Assembly: GCA_964517075.1 (NCBI GenBank)
Contig: CAZFAT010000104.1
Coordinates: forward strand, 1 to 11,472
Origin: CAZFAT01 sp964517075
GTDB taxonomy: Bacteria > Acidobacteriota > Vicinamibacteria > Vicinamibacterales > SCN-69-37
Direction of reading: 5' to 3'
DNA: 11,472 bases
The notes under the pieces were generated by a model, which was not told the origin of the DNA, did no database searches, and saw only the letters and a list, made by a program, of their open reading frames with translations. Positions 7,116 through 11,472 of this stretch are shown in pieces; within the stretch, counting starts at the first letter, position 1; the number at the start of each line of letters is the position of its first letter. A program made the translations under genes and the position numbers.

Positions 7116-8912
7116 ATGACGTCACGAACCCGTCAGCGCGCGTTGTGGGTGGTCTGGACTGCCGTGCTGATCGGCTCGATCGGGGCCGTCGTGTGGCTGA
7201 ACCGTGGCGCGGCGGGCGGAGGTCCGTCGATCGCGGGCGCGGAGGCGCTCAGCCGCTACGGCTTCAGGCTCGAGGAAGCCGCGAAGGCGCTTGGCGTGGA
7301 CTTCGTCCACCAGGGCCCGACGTTCGACGCCAGGCTCGCGCACATCATGCCGCAGGTGGCGGCGATGGGCGCCGCGGTCGCCGTGAGCGACTTCGACCGC
7401 GACGGCTGGCAGGATTTCTATCTCACCAACAGCGGCGAGGGCAGCTTCAATCGGCTGTACCGGAACGACGGGGACGGCACGGTGACCGATGTCGCGGCCG
7501 CGGTCGGCCTGGCCGACGTCAACCAGCCCGGCACCGGCGTCTCGATGGGCGCCGTCTGGGGCGATTACGACAACGACGGCTACGAGGACCTGTTCCTCTA
7601 CAAGTACGGCCGGCCCGAGTTGTTTCACAACGACGGAGGTCGCGGCTTCACGCGCGTGTCCGACCGCGCGGGCCTGCCGCCCTGGGTCAACGCGAACGCC
7701 GCCATCTGGTGGGATTACGACCGCGACGGCTGGCTGGACCTGTTTCTCGCCGGCTATTGGTCCGAGGAGGTCGATCTCTGGCACCTGAAGACGACCCGGA
7801 TCATGCCGGAGAGCTTCGAGTACGCGAACAACGGCGGCCGGAAGTACGTCTTCAGGAACCGCGGCGACGGCACGTTCGAAGAGACGTCCGCGGGGCTCGG
7901 CATCCAGTCGCGGCGGTGGACGCTCGCGGCGGCCGCCGCCGACCTGCGCGGCACCGGCTATCCCGATCTCTTCCTCGCCAACGACTACGGCATCTCCGAG
8001 CTCTTCGCGAACGAGGGCGGGAAGAAGTTCGTGGACATCGGCCGGGACGCCGGCGTGGGCCGGACGCCGAAGAGCGGCATGAATGCCGCCTTTGGCGACG
8101 TCTTCAACGACGGCCGGCTGTCCATCTACAAGACGAACATCTCCGAGCCCGGCGTGCTCGTGCAGGCCAACGATCTCTGGGTGCCCACGGCCACCGAGGG
8201 CGGCACGATCCAGTACGAGAATCTCGCGTCCTCGATGGGCGTGGACCTGGGCGGCTGGAGTTGGGGCGCGCAGTTCGGTGATCTGAACAACGACGGCACG
8301 CTCGATCTCTATCTCGTCAACGGTTACGTGTCGGCGGGCGAGCGGACGAGCTACTGGTACGACTTCTCCGAGATTGCCGTCGGCCACAGCCGCATCATCG
8401 CCGACGCGAGCCACTGGCCGCCGATGCGCGGCCGCAGCCTGTCGGGCTATCAGCGCAAGCGGGTGTGGCTGAACGACGGACTCGGACGGTTCAGCGACGT
8501 CGCGCAGGACGTGGGCGTGACGGACACCAACGACGGCCGCGCGGTCGCGCTGGTCGACCTGGACAACCGCGGCGTGCTCGACGTGATCGTGGCGAACCAG
8601 CGCGGGCCAGCGCTCATCTACCGCAACACCGTGCGCGAGGGCCATCACTGGATTGCGATCGAGCTGGAGGGCACGTCGAGCAATCGGAGCGCGATTGGCG
8701 CGCGCGTCGAGGTCCTGTGGGCCGGCCGCCGGCAGGTGCAGGAGGTCAGCGGGGGCAGCGGCTTCAGCGCGCAGAACCAGCGCCGGCTCCACGTCGGGCT
8801 GGGCCCGGCCACCTCGGTCGATCGCGTCGTGATCCGCTGGCCGTCGGGCGCGAAGGACTCCCTCGAGCGGCCGGCCATCGATCAGGTCCATCGCGTGCGG
8901 GAGGCGCGATGA
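7116..8912 (+). CDS. CRTAC1 family protein (FG-GAP/VCBS repeats with C-terminal ASPIC/UnbV domain), membrane-anchored
   Basis: This 598-residue protein begins with a basic start (TSRTRQR) and one hydrophobic helix at about 11-28; no lipobox Cys is present, so a signal anchor is likely and the body should be periplasmic. Calcium-type D-x-D-x-D-G loops of FG-GAP/VCBS blades lie at 92 (DFDRDG), 150 (DYDNDG), 200 (DYDRDG), 389 (DLNNDG) and 481 (DLDNRG), with degenerate ones at 276 and 328. Most are followed by the usual DLFL/DLYL strand, and several blades by a LYRNDGDGT-type turn. The C-terminal ASPIC/UnbV domain covers about 518-590 (NRSAIGARVEVLWAGRRQ, GSGFSAQNQRRLHVGLG, VIRWPSG). This architecture is the standard CRTAC1 family, named after an animal cartilage protein; no bacterial function is settled. 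It is a shorter relative of the upstream 1161-residue protein without its TPR and long C-terminal part. Its stop overlaps the start of the RnfD-like gene (ATGA). Confidence 0.9.
   Translation: MTSRTRQRALWVVWTAVLIGSIGAVVWLNRGAAGGGPSIAGAEALSRYGFRLEEAAKALGVDFVHQGPTFDARLAHIMPQVAAMGAAVAVSDFDRDGWQDFYLTNSGEGSFNRLYRNDGDGTVTDVAAAVGLADVNQPGTGVSMGAVWGDYDNDGYEDLFLYKYGRPELFHNDGGRGFTRVSDRAGLPPWVNANAAIWWDYDRDGWLDLFLAGYWSEEVDLWHLKTTRIMPESFEYANNGGRKYVFRNRGDGTFEETSAGLGIQSRRWTLAAAAADLRGTGYPDLFLANDYGISELFANEGGKKFVDIGRDAGVGRTPKSGMNAAFGDVFNDGRLSIYKTNISEPGVLVQANDLWVPTATEGGTIQYENLASSMGVDLGGWSWGAQFGDLNNDGTLDLYLVNGYVSAGERTSYWYDFSEIAVGHSRIIADASHWPPMRGRSLSGYQRKRVWLNDGLGRFSDVAQDVGVTDTNDGRAVALVDLDNRGVLDVIVANQRGPALIYRNTVREGHHWIAIELEGTSSNRSAIGARVEVLWAGRRQVQEVSGGSGFSAQNQRRLHVGLGPATSVDRVVIRWPSGAKDSLERPAIDQVHRVREAR
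8899..8904 (+). promoter_or_regulatory. Shine-Dalgarno deciding the RnfD-like start
   Basis: GGGAGG lies 4 bases upstream of the ATG at 8909, which itself overlaps the CRTAC1 stop. It supports 8909 rather than the much earlier in-frame position 8465 as the real start. Confidence 0.55.
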
Positions 8913-9745
8913 GCGCCAGCGCGATGGCGTCTCCGCGACCGTCGCCGGGTCCCGCCCCCGCGCGCGGATGGCGCGTGCTGCTCGAGAACCGGTTCCTGCC
9001 GCCGATCCTGATCACCGGCATCCTGATTTCCGCGCAGTTCTCGTTCGGGATTCTCGAGGGCTACGAGCGGACCGGCGCGGCGATTGCGACGGCGATTCTG
9101 GCCGAGCTCGCGCTGGGTCGGCTCACGCACACCCGGTGGGTGAACCCGGCGAGCGCTTATATCACCGGCATCAGCGTCGGCATTCTCGTGCGGTCGCCGT
9201 TCATCTGGCCGTACGTCCTCGCGAGCCTGATTTCCATCGTGTCCAAGTACGTGCTCCGGCTGGGCGGGCGGCACATCTGGAATCCGTCGAACTTCGGCGT
9301 GAGCGTCGTGCTGTTCCTGGCGCCGGCCACAGTGACGCTCCTCAGCATTCAGTGGGGCAACACCATCTGGCCGATGGCGATCATCTGGCTGCTCGGCTTC
9401 GTCATCGTGTGGCGGGTCGGGCGCCTGCACGTCAGCGCCGCGTACGTCGTGTCGTTCTTCGTCTTCGCGTTCGTGCGCAGCGCCATCACCGGCAATCCCT
9501 GGCAGGCCGCCATCGCGCCCATCACCGGGCCGATGTACCAGCTCTTCATCTTCTTCATGGTCACCGACCCGAAGACCGCCGTCCGCACCAAGCGCGGCCA
9601 GGTCATCGTCGTCGTGCTGGTGGCGTTCGTGGAGATGCTGTTCAGGCTGGCCGAGGTGATCTACGCGCCGTTCTATGCGCTGTTCCTCGTCGGGCCGGCG
9701 GCGCTATTGATTGAGGCGTGGTGGGCCAGGTCCGTGCGGACCTGA
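8909..9745 (+). CDS. RnfD/NqrB-like (NQR2/RnfD/RnfE family) integral membrane protein
   Basis: From the ATGA-overlapping ATG this gives 278 residues. After a Pro/Ala-rich N-terminus (about 1-20) nearly all the protein is hydrophobic, with some nine to ten helices, for example about 30-48, 55-70, 81-95, 97-115, 128-147, 152-169, 174-192, 207-219, 231-248 and 252-270. Family signatures are NPSNFG (125-130) and, near the C-terminus, FFMVTDPKTAVRTKRGQ (215-231), equivalent to the F-M-x-T-D-P segment of RnfD and NqrB. Those proteins are flavin-bearing subunits of Rnf and Na+-NQR electron-transport pumps and carry a covalent FMN on the Thr of an S-G-A-T motif. No [ST]GAT sequence occurs here and no other Rnf/Nqr subunit is nearby. 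The protein is therefore an orphan relative and probably not part of a normal Rnf complex. It may bind flavin or quinone non-covalently, or serve as a membrane partner for the two anchored propeller proteins. It is the last gene of the operon. Confidence 0.78.
   Translation: MSASAMASPRPSPGPAPARGWRVLLENRFLPPILITGILISAQFSFGILEGYERTGAAIATAILAELALGRLTHTRWVNPASAYITGISVGILVRSPFIWPYVLASLISIVSKYVLRLGGRHIWNPSNFGVSVVLFLAPATVTLLSIQWGNTIWPMAIIWLLGFVIVWRVGRLHVSAAYVVSFFVFAFVRSAITGNPWQAAIAPITGPMYQLFIFFMVTDPKTAVRTKRGQVIVVVLVAFVEMLFRLAEVIYAPFYALFLVGPAALLIEAWWARSVRT
9727..9744 (+). terminator. Candidate operon terminator hairpin overlapping the RnfD-like stop
   Basis: CAGGTCC (9727-9733) and GGACCTG (9738-9744) form a perfect 7-base stem with a GTGC loop, placed across the final codons and the TGA at 9743-9745. 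No U-rich tract follows, so intrinsic termination is uncertain. Confidence 0.35.
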
Positions 9746-9794
9746 AGGTCTGATCCTCAACGGCCTTGCTCTCCCAGCCGCGGGCCATGTCCCA

Positions 9795-9820
9795 TTCTAG
9801 GCTCGTGTTCCAGGCTCGTG
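9795..9820. repeat. Two tandem copies of a 13-base unit TTCYAGGCTCGTG
   Basis: Positions 9795-9807 and 9808-9820 differ at one base (T/C at the fourth position). They lie in the convergent gap after the operon. This looks like a small local duplication; no function is apparent. Confidence 0.6.
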
Positions 9821-9844
9821 CGTTTCAAAACGTAGCCGCGCGAG

Positions 9845-9865
9845 GCGTCGGCGGACCGCCGTCGC
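9845..9865. terminator. Palindrome in the convergent gap, possible bidirectional terminator
   Basis: GCG-T-CGGCG (9845-9853) pairs with CGCCG-T-CGC (9857-9865) around a GAC loop, giving eight pairs with one T-T mismatch. It stands 15 bases past the stop of the - strand gene and 100 bases past the operon end. No T-tract lies on either side, so the role is uncertain. The 10-base palindrome CGCTGCAGCG (9863-9872) overlaps its right arm. Confidence 0.3.
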
Positions 9866-9879
9866 TGCAGCGGAGGCGG

Positions 9880-11472
9880 TCAGGTCGGCCCGGTCGGTCG
9901 GAACCCGCACCGCGCCAGCAGCGCCTCGATGGCGTCGGGCGACGCGTCCAGCTTGGAGGCGCCGGCAATCACGTCCTCGGCCAGCGCTGGGTACCAGTGC
10001 TGCCGTTTGGCCCGCAAGCCCGCGATGTCGAACGGCTCGATGGCCCGGTCGATGCGGGTGAAGAGCGCGTCTCGCATGGGCCCGTCGGGCCGCCCGGCGG
10101 CGAGCCCGGCGCACGCGCCGACCTCCGGCCCGAAGACCGCGTGCTCCTGCAGCAGAAAGCCCGGCGCCAGATCCGGCCGGCCGAGGCGGCGTGCCGCCTC
10201 GCTGAAGCTGGCTGCGGCGAAGTAGAGCAGGCTCAGGCGCCTGAAGAGTTCGGGGTCCTCCATGTTGTGGTACAGGGCTGCCACGATCTGCTCGGTGGCG
10301 TCGAGCTCGCGCAGCGTCCGCTGTTCGTAGCGGGCGAGCGCGGCGGCGCGCTCGGCGCCCGGCGATGTCGACTCGAGCACGGCGAGCAGCCGCTGGATGC
10401 CGAGGAGAGTCAGCGGGAATCCCGTGGACAGCAGCGGGTCGATGACGCCGGCGGCCGACGGCAGGAGCGCCCACCGCTCGCCGACGACCTGGCGGGATCG
10501 AAACGCGAGACGCGGCGCGTGCACGAACGGCACGGTCGCACGCGCGTCCTTGAACTGCGCGGCCACCGACGGCAGCCTCCAGAGCAGCCGGTCCCACGCG
10601 GCGGAGCCGTCGGCCGCATGAATCGCCGCCGCCATCGGATCGGTGAGCGCGGCGCCGGCGCTCGTCAGGCCGTTGTTGAACCGCAGGACCCAGATCCACC
10701 CGCCCGGGAACACGTGGTGCAGCGCCGCCGCATCGCGGGGATACGGCGGCAGCCGCTCCGGCGGCGAGACGTCGTCCCACCATGCGACGTTGTCGAAATG
10801 CGCGTAGAGCCCGGCGGTGGGCGGCAGCCAGCGCAGCGGTGCGTCGCCGATGCCGAACGCCCGCGCGAGGAACCCGCGCGCGCCGCTTGCGTCGACGACA
10901 AAGGGGGCCGTGATCCGGACGGGCTGGCCGGCACGCTGGCCCTCGAGCGCCAGACCACTGCCGTGGTCCTCGACGCGTTCGAGGTCCGTCTGGTCCAGGT
11001 AGATCGCGCCGGCCGTCTGTGCGTCCTCCACGAGGGCCCGATCGAAGTCCGGCCGGTACCAATGCGTGTCCGCCACGTCGTCATGCGGACTTGCCGCGAC
11101 CAGCAACTGCCGTTCGTGCGTCTCGTCGTCCTCGAACCGCCGGCCCGTGTGATGGAAGAGGAACGTGAACCCGCGCTTGAGACCGCACGCGACGTCGGGT
11201 CGGGTCCGCTGCCAGGTGCCCCACTTGGAGAAGGGCCGGATGCGCGGCAAATCGTAACTGTCCGCGAGTTCTTCCAGGAGCAGGTTCGTCAGCGGCGTCG
11301 TGGACTCGCCAATGACAAAACGGGGATGTCGGCCGCGCTCGACGAGCGCGACACGACGCCCGCGGTGTGCCAGCGCCATGGCCGTCAGATATCCGCCGTA
11401 AGACCCGCCCCAGACACCGATCCGCTTCGGATCGACATCAGCGCGTCCGGCCATGTACAACCCGGCGCCCAT
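9880..11472 (-). CDS. FAD-dependent oxidoreductase, flavin-halogenase/geranylgeranyl-reductase-like, with S9-peptidase-like N-terminal segment (open at window edge)
   Basis: There are 530 visible residues, with the frame open to the window edge. Residues about 39-530 are a complete FAD protein of the halogenase-like superfamily: RRVALVERGRHPRFVIGES (39-57, end of the Rossmann unit plus the GES flavin motif), FSKWGTWQRTRPDVACGLKRG (81-101), the second nucleotide motif VVDASGARGFL (192-202), and GVIDPLLSTGFPLTL (342-356), matching the family's D-P-L-x-S-x-G flavin loop. The tryptophan-halogenase W-x-W-x-I-P motif is replaced by WIWVLRFN (259-266), so halogenation is doubtful; an oxidoreductase or hydroxylase is as likely. 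The usual G-x-G-x-x-G start is absent: residues 1-38 instead match an S9 peptidase nucleophile elbow (see separate entry). Whether Met1 (11472), Met7 (11454) or a codon outside the window starts translation cannot be decided. A start at Met7 would leave an N-terminus of roughly normal FAD-protein length. It is convergent with the operon and probably unrelated to it. Confidence 0.8.
   Translation of the reverse strand: MGAGLYMAGRADVDPKRIGVWGGSYGGYLTAMALAHRGRRVALVERGRHPRFVIGESTTPLTNLLLEELADSYDLPRIRPFSKWGTWQRTRPDVACGLKRGFTFLFHHTGRRFEDDETHERQLLVAASPHDDVADTHWYRPDFDRALVEDAQTAGAIYLDQTDLERVEDHGSGLALEGQRAGQPVRITAPFVVDASGARGFLARAFGIGDAPLRWLPPTAGLYAHFDNVAWWDDVSPPERLPPYPRDAAALHHVFPGGWIWVLRFNNGLTSAGAALTDPMAAAIHAADGSAAWDRLLWRLPSVAAQFKDARATVPFVHAPRLAFRSRQVVGERWALLPSAAGVIDPLLSTGFPLTLLGIQRLLAVLESTSPGAERAAALARYEQRTLRELDATEQIVAALYHNMEDPELFRRLSLLYFAAASFSEAARRLGRPDLAPGFLLQEHAVFGPEVGACAGLAAGRPDGPMRDALFTRIDRAIEPFDIAGLRAKRQHWYPALAEDVIAGASKLDASPDAIEALLARCGFRPTGPT
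11359..11472 (-). other. S9 prolyl-oligopeptidase-like segment fused in frame to the FAD protein
   Basis: The 38 residues at the edge contain ADVDPKRIGVWGGSYGGYLT, the strand, nucleophile elbow and helix that carry the catalytic Ser in S9 prolyl-oligopeptidase and acylaminoacyl-peptidase-like enzymes (Ser24, codon 11401-11403). The Asp and His of the triad, which follow in real peptidases, are absent; sequence typical of the FAD family begins by residue 39. The join falls within AMALAHRG (residues 31-38, 11359-11382), where both families have a similar A-x-x-L-A-x-x-G helix. The rest of the peptidase, if it exists, lies beyond the window. Confidence 0.7.

Noticed and set aside
7122..8891. Long 589-residue open frame on the - strand
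   Set aside because: It is antisense to the well-supported CRTAC1 gene, in the codon-shadow phase typical of GC-rich DNA, with low-complexity composition and no recognisable domain.
8465..9745. A 426-residue RnfD-like protein starting at 8465
   Set aside because: The upstream part is an Arg-rich shadow of the CRTAC1 gene; the ATG at 8909 has a GGGAGG site and the ATGA overlap seen throughout the operon.
8909..9745. A functional Rnf electron-transport complex at this locus
   Set aside because: Only one RnfD-like subunit is present, without the covalent FMN motif, and no other Rnf or Nqr subunit gene is in the window.
9797..11062. 421-residue open frame on the - strand in another phase
   Set aside because: It overlaps the FAD oxidoreductase on the same strand and is Arg/Ala/Gly-rich without motifs; the overlapping frame has clear family signatures.
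9880..11472. Calling the - strand enzyme a tryptophan halogenase
   Set aside because: The W-x-W-x-I-P motif tied to halogenation is replaced by WIWVLRFN, so only the broader FAD-dependent oxidoreductase family is supported.
1..11472. CRISPR array, tRNA, rRNA, insertion sequence or defence system
   Set aside because: No regularly spaced repeats, RNA-gene signatures, transposase or nuclease motifs were seen on either strand; coding density leaves only gaps of 90, 4 and 134 bases.

Overview
The window is a GC-rich, gene-dense bacterial stretch. It most resembles an Acidobacteriota genome, probably of the Vicinamibacteria type. That placement is an inference from the gene mix (an Oar-type TonB-dependent receptor end, paired CRTAC1/ASPIC-UnbV proteins, AhpD-like proteins); there is no rRNA or other phylogenetic marker. 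I see no tRNA, rRNA, CRISPR array, insertion sequence or phage gene.

Layout: (1) positions 2-1054, + strand, carry the C-terminal 350 residues of an outer-membrane TonB-dependent receptor whose start lies outside the window. (2) After a 90-base gap with a short hairpin and a purine-rich ribosome binding site, positions 1145-9745 hold six + strand genes packed as one operon: AhpD-like protein 1, an APC-type amino-acid permease, AhpD-like protein 2, a 1161-residue membrane-anchored TPR plus FG-GAP/VCBS protein, a 598-residue membrane-anchored CRTAC1-family protein, and a 278-residue RnfD/NqrB-like membrane protein. Four of the five junctions are ATGA start/stop overlaps and the fifth is a 4-base gap. 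(3) A 134-base convergent gap holds hairpins and a 13-base tandem duplication. (4) On the - strand, 9880-11472, an FAD-dependent oxidoreductase related to flavin halogenases runs off the window edge.

How the genes may work together: two small thiol-redox-like proteins flank an amino-acid transporter. They are translationally coupled to two large anchored, probably periplasmic, calcium-binding propeller-like proteins and an orphan RnfD-like membrane protein. The coupling suggests a single envelope module in which transport and redox chemistry are linked, perhaps served by the upstream TonB receptor. The substrate and the reaction cannot be read from the sequence.

The strangest point is at the right edge. 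The first ~38 visible residues of the FAD protein are not a normal FAD-binding start. They match the nucleophile elbow of an S9 prolyl-oligopeptidase (GGSYGG with its Ser), joined in frame and without a gap to the rest of the oxidoreductase. This is either a true recombinant gene or an assembly chimera. The other points of note are a relocated CxxC motif in the second AhpD-like protein, a ~430-residue unassigned C-terminal region on the TPR/VCBS protein, and the lack of a flavinylation motif in the RnfD-like protein.
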